Source: Vogesella oryzae
GTDB taxonomy: Bacteria; Pseudomonadota; Gammaproteobacteria; Burkholderiales; Chromobacteriaceae
Length of the DNA stretch: 64,000 bases
Reading direction: 5' to 3'
NCBI RefSeq assembly: GCF_902829295.1
Contig: NZ_CADEPL010000010.1
Span: 71,792 to 135,791 of the forward strand
Shown: piece by piece, positions 24,663-32,643 of the stretch
Layout of the letters: the number at the start of each line of letters is the position of its first letter
Numbering within the stretch: position 1 is the stretch's first letter
Position numbers and translations under genes: made by a program
Notes under the pieces: model-generated
The model's database searches: none
Seen by the model: the letters and a program-made list of their open reading frames with translations, nothing else
Told to the model about the DNA's origin: nothing

Positions 24663-25687
24663 GCCGCCAGTACGCCGGCGAACACGGCGACAATGCGGTC
24701 GATGTCGGCGCGGCCAACCTGCCAGTGGGTCACCAGCCGCATCAGGCCGCCTTCCGGTCCGTTGGCCTTGATGCCGGCAGCCGCCAGTGCCGCCATCAGC
24801 TTGCCGCTATCGAGGCTGTCCGGCAGGCGGAACCACACCATGTTGATGTGCACATCGTCCAGATTGACGCTGATGCCGGGCAGGGCGGCGAGCTTGTCGG
24901 CCAGGTAGCGCGCGTTGGCGTGGTCTTCCGGCAAGCGTGCCACCATGTCGGTGAGTGCCAGCATGCCAGGCGCGGCCAGTACGCCAGCCTGACGCAGACC
25001 GCCGCCCAGCAGTTTGCGGTTCTTGCGGGCGCGGGCGATGAAGGCGGCCGGGCCGGCGAGGATGGAGCCGACCGGTGCGGCCAGACCTTTGGACAGGCAG
25101 CACATCACGGTGTCGCAATACCGGGTGATGTCGCGCACGTCGCAGCCCAGGTGCACGGCGGCGTTGAACACGCGGGCGCCATCCAGATGCACCGGCACGC
25201 CGTGCTGCTGCGCCACGTCCCACACTGCCGCCATATCGGCCAGCGGAATGACGCGACCGTTGCTGTGCGCATTTTCCACACAGATCAGCCCGGTGCGCGG
25301 CCAGTGGATGTCTTCGCCGTCGCGGATGCGTTTTTTCACCTCGTCGGCGCGCAGCACGCCGTCGGAGCTGGCGATGGTGCGCAGCTGCACGCCGGCAATC
25401 ACCGCCGCGCCGCCGGTTTCGTGCCACACGATGTGGCAGTCGTCGCCGAGGATCACTTCGTCGCCGCGCTGGCAGTGCGTGTACAGCGCCAGCTGGTTGC
25501 CGAAGTTGCCGGATGGCACGAACAGCGCGGCTTCCTTGCCCAGAATCTTGGCGGCCAACGTTTCCAGTTCGCGCACGGTGGGATCGTCGCCGTAGACGTC
25601 GTCGCCGACCACGGCATCGAACATGGCCTGACGCATGGCCGGGGTGGGGTGGGTCACGGTGTCGCTGCGTACGTCGATGCTGTGCAT
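24659..25687 (-). CDS. ltaE: Low-specificity L-threonine aldolase
   Basis: A 342-residue PLP enzyme that splits L-threonine or allo-threonine into glycine and acetaldehyde. The start (IDVRSDTVTHPTPAMRQAMFDAVVGDDVYGDDPTV) is diagnostic, HLDGARVFNAAVHLG binds PLP and CLSKGLAAPVGS carries the Schiff-base lysine. Length fits the family (about 340). It is first gene of a two-gene operon with the TauE/SafE exporter. A minus-strand terminator for the preceding gene lies 46 bases upstream. Confidence 0.93.
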   Translation of the reverse strand: MHSIDVRSDTVTHPTPAMRQAMFDAVVGDDVYGDDPTVRELETLAAKILGKEAALFVPSGNFGNQLALYTHCQRGDEVILGDDCHIVWHETGGAAVIAGVQLRTIASSDGVLRADEVKKRIRDGEDIHWPRTGLICVENAHSNGRVIPLADMAAVWDVAQQHGVPVHLDGARVFNAAVHLGCDVRDITRYCDTVMCCLSKGLAAPVGSILAGPAAFIARARKNRKLLGGGLRQAGVLAAPGMLALTDMVARLPEDHANARYLADKLAALPGISVNLDDVHINMVWFRLPDSLDSGKLMAALAAAGIKANGPEGGLMRLVTHWQVGRADIDRIVAVFAGVLAA

Positions 25688-25725
25688 GGTGGTCCTCTGT
25701 GTGGGCTGGTGTTTGGCCAGGCGGC

Positions 25726-25754
25726 AATAAAAACGGCGACCCGCGGGTCGCCGT
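25726..25754 (-). terminator. Minus-strand terminator upstream of ltaE
   Basis: A 22-bp perfect palindrome (25733-25754, centre CCCGCGGG) is followed on the minus strand by T5. It ends transcription of the small zinc-ribbon gene (25860-26084) before ltaE. Confidence 0.8.
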
Positions 25755-25859
25755 GATGGCCTGGAATCTGTATCGGGATGAACCGATTATCTCCGTCGCA
25801 TCGACGGATGGATAGTTGGGCGACAGAACAGTCAGTTTCCGGCGCCGGCAGAAGACGGT

Positions 25860-26084
25860 TTAGTGCACGCGATAGGAGGCCTTGAGTGCATCGGTGCGGC
25901 GCTGGGCCAGGTCCAGTGCGGCCGCCGGCATGGTGATGTCGGCACCGCAGGCGCAACGCAGCGGCTTGTCGGGGTGCAGGCTACCCAGGTGGTGGCGGTT
26001 TTCATGCCCGCAGTCGCAGGCAATGACTACGGTGGCGTTGTAGTGCTTGTCCAGGTCGATATCGAAACGCGGTGACTTTATCAT
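25860..26084 (-). CDS. Small zinc-ribbon-like protein of unknown function
   Basis: A 74-residue protein, MIKSPRFDIDLDKHYNATVVIACDCGHEN onward. Two CxCG knuckles (ACDCGHEN and RCACGADI) about 25 residues apart look like a four-cysteine zinc ribbon; two further His lie between. ATG 26084 is supported by GGGAGA upstream and by the charged, non-hydrophobic N-terminus; the longer ORF passes through a terminator hairpin. It stands alone between two terminators. No family name is recognised with certainty. Confidence 0.65.
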   Translation of the reverse strand: MIKSPRFDIDLDKHYNATVVIACDCGHENRHHLGSLHPDKPLRCACGADITMPAAALDLAQRRTDALKASYRVH

Positions 26085-26107
26085 CGGAACATCTCCCGTT
26101 AAGAAAC

Positions 26108-26137
26108 AAACACCCCCGCGTGGCGGAGGTGTTTTCA
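26108..26137. terminator. Hairpin terminator after the ODP-protein operon
   Basis: AAACACC (26108-26114) pairs with GGTGTTT (26128-26134), extended by three more pairs, with T-runs on both strands. It lies between the ODP gene stop (26183, minus) and the zinc-ribbon gene. Confidence 0.7.
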
Positions 26138-26182
26138 GGGTAGATGATGAGAATTTTATTGCAAGTAATACAAACACTTGCC

Positions 26183-26941
26183 TCAGCTGTGGCGGCGGTG
26201 GCGGAAGGTGGACAGCCCTACCGGCAGCTCGGCAAACCAGTTGATGAAGCGCATCACGTCATCGCCCTGGAAGATGGCGCCATGTTGCGGGCACATCATG
26301 TCGATTTTCAGCCGGCTGGCGCGCTCGCACCAGTCCAGCTTGGCTTCGTTGGAGCCCATCCAGCGGCGGTGGAAGCCTTCGGCATGGCGGATGTGCTGGT
26401 CGAAGTCGCGCACGAACAGCTCGTTGTGGTCATCCGGTAGCAGTGCGGCGCCGACGTCGCCGGAAAACAGGATGCGTGCATCCGGGTCGTACAGGTGGAA
26501 GTTGCCGGAGGAGTGCAGGTAGTGGGCGGGAATCGCTTCCAGCTGCCCCAGCCCCAGCGGGATGTGCTGGCCTTCGTCCGGAATCGCCTGCAGCGAGTGA
26601 TCGTCACCGCCGAAGTGTGGAATGAAACTGTCCCACAGCCGGCTGACGTGGCAGCGGATCTGCGGGTTGCAGTCCAGCCACAGCCCCAGCGAGGAGATGA
26701 TGTCCGGATCCTGGTGCGAGGCAAACAGCCGGCTGATGCTCATCGGGTCGACCACGGTGGCAAGCGCGGCGAACACCGCCGGAAAGATTTCGCTGCCGCC
26801 GGGGTCGGTGAGCAGATTGTCGCCATCGCGGCTGATCAGGTACTCGTTGGTGTCGATGACGAAGCCGGGTTTGGCCTGGTCACGGGCAATCACCACCCAG
26901 CGGTGGCTGCCTTCCTGGTAAATGGTGGTGGCTGATTTCAT
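26183..26941 (-). CDS. Metallo-beta-lactamase-fold di-iron ODP protein (putative oxygen/iron sensor)
   Basis: A 252-residue stand-alone oxygen-binding di-iron (ODP) domain of the metallo-beta-lactamase fold, related to the oxidase half of flavo-diiron proteins but without a flavodoxin domain. Metal-ligand regions are SHQDPDII (residues 75-82, H-x-D-x-D where FprA has H-x-E-x-D-H), LHSSGNFHLYDPD (~142-154) and LFSGDVG (~159-164). The usual last His of motif 1 is replaced by Ile81, as in sensory ODP proteins. Its start overlaps the upstream receptor-like gene by 4 bases (ATGA), so the two products are made together and probably interact. Confidence 0.8.
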   Translation of the reverse strand: MKSATTIYQEGSHRWVVIARDQAKPGFVIDTNEYLISRDGDNLLTDPGGSEIFPAVFAALATVVDPMSISRLFASHQDPDIISSLGLWLDCNPQIRCHVSRLWDSFIPHFGGDDHSLQAIPDEGQHIPLGLGQLEAIPAHYLHSSGNFHLYDPDARILFSGDVGAALLPDDHNELFVRDFDQHIRHAEGFHRRWMGSNEAKLDWCERASRLKIDMMCPQHGAIFQGDDVMRFINWFAELPVGLSTFRHRRHS

Positions 26942-27546
26942 ATTCTTTGCATTCCGGCGCACAGCGTTTCGATGGAGGGCAGGATGGCCTGGATTTTCTG
27001 GTCGAAATCCTGGCTGACTTCGGCCAGCGCACGGCCGTATTCGCGGCCATAGGCGGCCTCGATCTTGGCCGAGCGCGAAATGGCGGTGCCGAACTGGCAC
27101 AGTTTGCGCGCCTCTTCCAGCCGGTCCAGCAGCCGCAGGCGGACTTCCCGCACCTGCAGCGCCCGGTTCTGGAATACCTGCAGCCTTTCGGCCAGTATCG
27201 TATCCAGTGCCGGCAGCGGGGCGGCCAGTTGGCCGCGGGTTGCTTCCAGCAGGCGTTGGCGGCGCTCGCGGCGCAGCAGGTCGGAGATCAGGTTCACGGC
27301 CTGGTAGGCATCGCTGGACAGGGCCTGCATCAGTGCGGTCAGTTCCACCGACAGCGTGCGCAGTTCCTTGGAAATCACGCCGAAGCCCAGCGCTACTTCT
27401 CCGGCGCGATGGGCCAGCAGGATGGCGTTCAGCGCCATGATGTTGATCTGGAACGCGATCAGTACCACGCCCTTGATGCCCTCGTTCAGGCGCACGAAGC
27501 TCGCCAGTTGCTGCGATGACGAATGTTGCAAAGCCTGGGTACTCAC
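26938..27546 (-). CDS. Soluble methyl-accepting-receptor-like signalling protein
   Basis: A 202-residue all-helical cytoplasmic protein without membrane segments. Residues ~30-65 (AFQINIMALNAILLAHRAGEVALGFGVISKELRTLS) align with the highly conserved hairpin tip of chemoreceptors, which binds CheA and CheW, but several usually invariant residues differ (NAILLAHRAGE instead of [11 protein letters not shown]). The remainder is coiled coil. It is translationally coupled to the ODP di-iron gene, suggesting a cytoplasmic oxygen or iron-sensing module feeding into chemotaxis or a related pathway. Confidence 0.7.
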   Translation of the reverse strand: MSTQALQHSSSQQLASFVRLNEGIKGVVLIAFQINIMALNAILLAHRAGEVALGFGVISKELRTLSVELTALMQALSSDAYQAVNLISDLLRRERRQRLLEATRGQLAAPLPALDTILAERLQVFQNRALQVREVRLRLLDRLEEARKLCQFGTAISRSAKIEAAYGREYGRALAEVSQDFDQKIQAILPSIETLCAGMQRI

Positions 27547-27733
27547 ACGGGTCTCCTGTTGGCTGCTGCCGTGATCGGCAGTCTAGCAAAGCCCTATGCT
27601 GCTTGCCTGCCTTCTTGCGCCGCTGGCATGACAATGCTGGATCCGGCATGCACTCGGGTTGCGGCGTTGCTTGTGGCTGGAGAATGTGGCGGCGGGCGGT
27701 TATGCTTGGCCGTTTTTGCCGTGGGAGCATGTG

Positions 27734-28519
27734 ATGGAAGCCGATTTGCAACGCCGTTTCGGCGGTATTGCCCGCCTGTACGGCAATGAAGCGCTGCAGC
27801 GGTTTGCTGCGGCCAACGTGTGCATCATCGGCGTCGGCGGCGTGGGTAGCTGGGTGGTGGAAGCGCTGGCGCGCAGCGGCGTCGGCCGGCTGACGCTGAT
27901 CGACCTGGACAACATCGCCGAATCCAACACCAACCGTCAGCTGCCGGCACTGGACCCGTACTACGGCATGGCCAAGGTTACCGCGCTGGCCGAGCGGGTG
28001 CGCGCCATCAATCCGGCATGCGTGGTGAGCGAGGTCGAGGACTTCGTGACCGAGGAAAACCTGGCGGCAATGCTGGGCCAGGGCTTCGACTATATCGTCG
28101 ATTGCATCGACAGCCTGCGGGTGAAGACGGCGATTGCCGCCTGGTGCGTGCGCCGCCGGCAGAAGCTGATCGTGTCCGGTGGTGCCGGTGGCCAGATGGA
28201 CCCGTCGCGTATCGCCATTGCCGATCTGTCGGCGGTTACCGATGACCCGTTGCTGTCCAAGCTGCGCTACAACCTGCGCCGCCACCACGGCTTTGCCCGC
28301 GAGCCGGGCAAGAAGCTGGGCGTGCAGTGCGTGTTTTCCACCGAGCAGCTGGTGTATCCCCAGGCCGAAGCCTGCGACGTGGACGCGGCGCGCGGGCCGC
28401 AAGGGCTGTCCTGTGCCGGCTTTGGCGCCAGCATGGTGGTCACCGCCAGTTTCGGCCTGTTTGCCGCCGGCCGGGTGCTGGAAGACCTGGCGGGCAAGCG
28501 CCGCAAGAAGGGCGCCTGA
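27734..28519 (+). CDS. tcdA: tRNA threonylcarbamoyladenosine dehydratase
   Basis: A 261-residue E1-like enzyme (TcdA/CsdL) that uses ATP to dehydrate t6A at tRNA position 37 to the cyclic form ct6A. The nucleotide-binding loop GVGGVGSWVVEALARSGVGRLTLIDLDNIAESNTNRQ is nearly identical to other members, followed by DCIDSLRVKTAI and GGAGGQMDPSRI. ATG 27734 is chosen to match family length (about 265) and the conserved start EADLQRRFGGIARLYG. One repeat copy (27808-27817) is inside. Confidence 0.92.
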   Translation: MEADLQRRFGGIARLYGNEALQRFAAANVCIIGVGGVGSWVVEALARSGVGRLTLIDLDNIAESNTNRQLPALDPYYGMAKVTALAERVRAINPACVVSEVEDFVTEENLAAMLGQGFDYIVDCIDSLRVKTAIAAWCVRRRQKLIVSGGAGGQMDPSRIAIADLSAVTDDPLLSKLRYNLRRHHGFAREPGKKLGVQCVFSTEQLVYPQAEACDVDAARGPQGLSCAGFGASMVVTASFGLFAAGRVLEDLAGKRRKKGA

Positions 28520-28526
28520 CGCCGCG

Positions 28527-29270
28527 TTAGCGGTCTTTGTCCGGTAGCTGGTACTTGTCGCGGTAGAACTGCAGGATGCGCTCGTATTCGCCGCTGCTTT
28601 TCAGCTTCAGCAATGCGCTATCGAACTCGCGGCGGTACTGGTCGCTGCGGAAGCCGACATGGCGCGGCGAGTTGCCGAACAGCGCATAGGCGATCACGGC
28701 CTGGCGGCGTCCGGCCAGGTCCTGCTGGCTGTGGTTGGCGCGGAAGATCAGTTCATCGCTGACGACAACATCGACACGATGGTTCAGCAGCAGCCGGTTG
28801 AGGGTGTCCTGATCGGCATGCTCGCTGTAGCCGGGTGACATCATCACCGCCTTGCTGTACTCGCTGCCGAACAGCAGGCGGGCATTCTGGAAACTGGCCA
28901 CACTGTAGCGTGCCAGATCGGCCGGCTGGCGCAGCACGATGCCGCTGTGCAGCAGCACGATGGCGCGGTTGCGGTAGTACAGCAGCGGTTGCGAGTAGAA
29001 CAGCTTGCTGTCGGCGCCGGGGATCAGTGTGATCATGGCATCCACCGCGCCCTCCTGCAGCATCGCCAGTCCGCGTGCCTGCGGAACCTGCACGATCTGC
29101 GGCTGGTGGCCGGCCAGCTGCAGGGTACGCACCGCCAGCTCCACTTCCATGCCGCTGTTGCCGCCTTCTTCCACATACGGCGGCTTGGCCAGGCCGACTG
29201 CCAGCCGCAGCACGGCGGCAGCTGCCGGGCCGGGCAGCAGGCAGCACAACAGCAGCAGGCGCAATAGCAT
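28527..29270 (-). CDS. Periplasmic family-3 solute-binding protein
   Basis: A 247-residue secreted protein with a signal peptide (MLLRLLLLCCLLPGPAAA) and the amino-acid-type SBP family 3 fold (LRLAVGLAKPPYVEEGGNSGMEVELAVRTLQLAGH with VDAMITLIPGADSKLFYSQPLLYYRNRAIVL). No ABC permease or ATPase gene is nearby, but a chemoreceptor gene lies 40 bases upstream on the same strand, so it may be a sensory binding protein rather than a transport component. Confidence 0.82.
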   Translation of the reverse strand: MLLRLLLLCCLLPGPAAAAVLRLAVGLAKPPYVEEGGNSGMEVELAVRTLQLAGHQPQIVQVPQARGLAMLQEGAVDAMITLIPGADSKLFYSQPLLYYRNRAIVLLHSGIVLRQPADLARYSVASFQNARLLFGSEYSKAVMMSPGYSEHADQDTLNRLLLNHRVDVVVSDELIFRANHSQQDLAGRRQAVIAYALFGNSPRHVGFRSDQYRREFDSALLKLKSSGEYERILQFYRDKYQLPDKDR

Positions 29271-29310
29271 AGACAGGTACCAGTGGGTGGCGGCAGGGCT
29301 TGCAGGGCGA

Positions 29311-30945
29311 TTATAGCTTGAAGCTGCTCAGGCTCTGGTTCAGTAAACGCGAAGTATCTTCCAGCCCGACGGCTTCTGCCGACAGCCGGTCGGCTTCCTC
29401 ATGCTGCTGGTTGACCTGCTGCTCGATAACACCGATATCGTCGTGCATGGCGGCAATATCGGTGCGGATGGTCTGGCCGGCCTCCAGTACCTGGCCAAAT
29501 TGCTGCTGCAGACGCGCCAGCAGCGCGCGCAGCGTCTCCATTGCGGTGTGGGCGCCATTGGAGGCACCAGACAGCTGCTCGGCTTCGTCGGCATGCTGGT
29601 CGATGATGCCGGCCGTCTCGCGGATGGTGGCCAGCAGCTTGTCGACAAAGCTGTCGGTTTCCGCCAGCGTGTTCTGCGTCTGGCCGGCGAGCTTGCGTAC
29701 CTCGTCCGCCACCACGGCAAAGCCGCGACCGGCTTCGCCGGCGCGTGCGGCCTCGATGGCGGCATTCAGCGCCAGCAGGTTGGTCTGTTCGGAAATGCCG
29801 GAGATGCGCTGCAGGATGCCGGTGATGTTCTGCACATCCTGCGACAGAGCCTGGAAGCGCTGCGCCAGGTGACGGTTGGCCGCAACGTGGCCGGCCATGC
29901 CCTCTGCCATGCCGGCGACTGCCTGGCGCGACTGCCCCAGTTCGCTATCCACTTCCCCCAGCTGGCCGGCAACGCTGCCGAGCAAGTCGCCGCTGCGTTC
30001 GCTCAACTGCTGGATATGGTCGGCGCGCTGGCGGCTGCCGTGCAGCAGCCGTTTGCCGTGACTGGCGGCTTCCTGCAATTGCAGCGCGCTCTGGCGCACG
30101 TTCTCGGCGCTGTGGAAGGTGTGGCGGGCGTTGTCGGCCACCTCCAGCAGGGTCGTGTTCACCGTGTTGCACAGCGCGTTGAAGCTGCGCGCCATCTCGG
30201 CAATTTCATCCTGCCCCTTGGGTTGCAGCCGCGAACGCAGGTCGTGCTCGCGGGCCTGGTGGGCAATGTGGCCGGCGATGCGGGCGATGGAAGCGGCCAG
30301 CCAGCTGGCCAGCAGCCAGGAAATGGCGGTGCCGGCAAGCAGCAGGATGCCACCGATCAGCAGCGATTCGCGCAGGGCGGCCAGCTTGCGGTCCTGTGCT
30401 TCCTGCAGCGGCACGTCGGCGGCCAGCACCACATGCTGGCCGTTGACCGTGGTTGGCAGGAAGATGGAGCGGAAAGTACCGTATTCGTCGCTGTACTCGT
30501 CATAATGAACCTGCTGCTCGGCAAAGGCGGCCAACAAGCCGGCGCTGGCATCGTAGGCCTGCAGGTGATGGCCGAACTTGTCGGCCTTCAGCTCGTCCTC
30601 GCCGGCACCATCGGCCAGATAGACCACCTTGCCGTCCTGTTGCCCCAGCAGGTACAGGTATTTCACGCCGAACTGGCGGGCGTAGCCATCCAGGCGGCGG
30701 GCATTGTCCAGCATCTGTTCGCGGTTGACGCTGCCGGCGGTAAACATGGTGGCCAGAAAGCGTTCGTCCAGCAGCGCGGGAATCGCCCGCGCCGCCGCGT
30801 TCAGGCGGGTGTCGATGACGGCGATGGCCTGCTCGCTGCTGCGCAGGTAGCCATGAACGGTAAACGCGGTGACGGTAAGCAGGTTCAGCGCCAGAAACAG
30901 GCAGACGAGCTTGGTGCGTATGCTCAGACGATGCAGCCAGGGCAT
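29311..30945 (-). CDS. Methyl-accepting chemotaxis protein
   Basis: A 544-residue transmembrane chemoreceptor. TM1 is at ~10-31 ([21 protein letters not shown]), followed by a ~160-residue periplasmic single-Cache-like domain, TM2 at ~193-217 ([24 protein letters not shown]), a HAMP domain and a cytoplasmic signalling domain with the canonical hairpin tip [40 protein letters not shown]. No C-terminal CheR pentapeptide is present. The ligand is unknown. One repeat copy (29875-29884) is inside. Confidence 0.92.
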   Translation of the reverse strand: MPWLHRLSIRTKLVCLFLALNLLTVTAFTVHGYLRSSEQAIAVIDTRLNAAARAIPALLDERFLATMFTAGSVNREQMLDNARRLDGYARQFGVKYLYLLGQQDGKVVYLADGAGEDELKADKFGHHLQAYDASAGLLAAFAEQQVHYDEYSDEYGTFRSIFLPTTVNGQHVVLAADVPLQEAQDRKLAALRESLLIGGILLLAGTAISWLLASWLAASIARIAGHIAHQAREHDLRSRLQPKGQDEIAEMARSFNALCNTVNTTLLEVADNARHTFHSAENVRQSALQLQEAASHGKRLLHGSRQRADHIQQLSERSGDLLGSVAGQLGEVDSELGQSRQAVAGMAEGMAGHVAANRHLAQRFQALSQDVQNITGILQRISGISEQTNLLALNAAIEAARAGEAGRGFAVVADEVRKLAGQTQNTLAETDSFVDKLLATIRETAGIIDQHADEAEQLSGASNGAHTAMETLRALLARLQQQFGQVLEAGQTIRTDIAAMHDDIGVIEQQVNQQHEEADRLSAEAVGLEDTSRLLNQSLSSFKL

Positions 30946-31119
30946 GCGGGAGGTCCTTTGATCGTGTGGTCGGGGGGGCTGCCGGTTATGCCGCCGGCAA
31001 AGGGTTTATTGTAATGTGCTTGCATATTGCATTCTGTAACACGTTTTTGAAATCAAAATGACTGGCGCGCCAGCGGGCGGCATTGGCCGCTGTGGCGACC
31101 ACCACCAAGGAGAACGGTT

Positions 31120-31902
31120 ATGACTACGACCCGTACTGTGCTGGTAACCGGCGCCGACCGCGGCATCGGGCTGGCGATTGCCTGCCGGCTGGCGCGCGAG
31201 GGCTGGCGACTGGCGGTACACGGGCTGGCGGATAGTGCCGGCCAGGCCGAGGTACTGGCGCGGGTGCGCGCCGCCGGCGCCAGCGAAGCCGCCTATTTCA
31301 GTGCCGACCTGCGCGACGGTGACGCCACGCGGGCGTTGGCCGAGGCGGTGCTGGCGCGCTTTGGCCGGGTCGATATCCTGGTCAACAACGCCGGCATGCA
31401 GTTTGCCGCGCCGGTGACCGAGATGCCGGCGCAGAAGTGGGACGACATCATCGGCGTCAACCTGTCGGCCGCGTTCCATCTGCTGCAGCTGTGCCTGCCG
31501 GGCATGTTGGCAGCCGGCTGGGGACGGGTAATCAACATCGCCTCGGTGCATGGTCTGGTGGCGTCGAAAAACAAGCTGCCGTATGTGGCCAGCAAGTTCG
31601 GCATTGTCGGGCTGACCAAGGCGGCGGCGCTGGAGATGGCCGACACCGGGGTGACAGTCAACGCCATCTGTCCGGGCTGGGTGGAAACCGCGCTGATCGA
31701 GCCGCAGATCATGGCGCGCGCCGCGCAATTCGGTGGTGACCGCGCCGCCGGCCTGCGCGATCTGGTGCTGGAAAAGCAGCCGTCCGGCAAGATGAGCCAG
31801 CCGGAAGACATCGCCGAGGCGGTGATGATGTTGTGCGGAGCCTGGGCGCATAACCTCACCGGCGTGGCGCTGCCGGTGGATGGCGGCTGGACGGCGCAGT
31901 AA
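31120..31902 (+). CDS. bdhA: D-3-hydroxybutyrate dehydrogenase
   Basis: A 260-residue short-chain dehydrogenase that oxidises 3-hydroxybutyrate to acetoacetate with NAD, the entry step of polyhydroxybutyrate breakdown. The cofactor loop is TGADRGIG, the structural NNAG is present, and the catalytic Tyr-Lys lie in LPYVASKFGIVGLTK. The stretch INIASVHGLVASKNKLPYVASK is characteristic of hydroxybutyrate dehydrogenase rather than generic FabG. AAGGAG precedes ATG 31120. It is followed by a facing repeat pair. Confidence 0.9.
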   Translation: MTTTRTVLVTGADRGIGLAIACRLAREGWRLAVHGLADSAGQAEVLARVRAAGASEAAYFSADLRDGDATRALAEAVLARFGRVDILVNNAGMQFAAPVTEMPAQKWDDIIGVNLSAAFHLLQLCLPGMLAAGWGRVINIASVHGLVASKNKLPYVASKFGIVGLTKAAALEMADTGVTVNAICPGWVETALIEPQIMARAAQFGGDRAAGLRDLVLEKQPSGKMSQPEDIAEAVMMLCGAWAHNLTGVALPVDGGWTAQ

Positions 31903-31910
31903 GCCGGCGC

Positions 31911-31938
31911 AGGTTGGCCGCAAGGCTGCGGCCAACCT
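31911..31938 (+). repeat. Facing pair of GTTGGCCGCA repeats after bdhA
   Basis: AGGTTGGCCGCA (31911-31922) and TGCGGCCAACCT (31927-31938) form a perfect 12-bp stem with a 4-nt loop, 9 bases after the bdhA stop and before maf. Here the copies point towards each other in the opposite order to the pairs at 12.3 and 17.1 kb. Confidence 0.88.
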
Positions 31939-32023
31939 TGTCCTGCCTCAAACCGCGGCATATCCGCCGCCGCCATGCTCTGGTAATCTGCTGGCGATCA
32001 TTCAGTTTGCAGACCGTCCAACC

Positions 32024-32620
32024 ATGAGCATTACAACCTCCCGTCTTTACCTTGCGTCCGGCAGTCCGCGCCGGCGCGAAATCCTGGAAGGCCTTGGCCT
32101 GAATCTGGAACGCATCCACGCCGACATCGACGAATCGGTTCTGCCGGGCGAGACCGCCGTGGCCTATACCGAGCGGCTGGCGCGCGAGAAAGCCGCCGCC
32201 GGCTGGCAGGTGGTGAGCAATTGCGGCCTGCCGCCGCATCCGCTGCTGGCCGCCGATACCACGGTGGTGCTGGATGGCGAAATCTTCGGCAAGCCGGCCG
32301 ACGCCGCCGATGCACGCCGCATGCTGCAGGCGTTTTCCGGCCGCAGCCACCAGGTGGTAACCAGCGTGGCGGTGTGCCTGGGCGAGCAGCTGGAACTGGC
32401 GACCAGCATCACCGAGGTGAGCTTCAAGCCGCTGGGTGACGAAGAGATCGAGCGCTATATCGCCAGCCACGAGCCGTTCGACAAGGCCGGTGCCTATGGC
32501 ATCCAGGGCAAGGCGGCGGTGTTCGTCGCCCGCATCGAGGGCAGCTACACCGGTGTGGTGGGTCTGCCCGTTTACGAAACCGCACAACTTCTCGGCAAGT
32601 TCGGTTACCAACTGCCCTGA
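32024..32620 (+). CDS. maf: Maf-like nucleoside triphosphate pyrophosphatase (YhdE type)
   Basis: A 198-residue house-cleaning enzyme that hydrolyses dTTP/UTP and modified nucleotides to monophosphates. The start LYLASGSPRRREILEGLGL and the later LLAADTTVVLDGEIFGKP and GAYGIQGKAAVFVARIEGSYTGVVGLP are the family motifs. ATG 32024 gives the standard length. It is followed 23 bases later by rng, the same maf-rng order as in E. coli and many proteobacteria. Confidence 0.93.
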   Translation: MSITTSRLYLASGSPRRREILEGLGLNLERIHADIDESVLPGETAVAYTERLAREKAAAGWQVVSNCGLPPHPLLAADTTVVLDGEIFGKPADAADARRMLQAFSGRSHQVVTSVAVCLGEQLELATSITEVSFKPLGDEEIERYIASHEPFDKAGAYGIQGKAAVFVARIEGSYTGVVGLPVYETAQLLGKFGYQLP

Positions 32621-32643
32621 TTTCCCAGTTACCGGAGCTTGCC

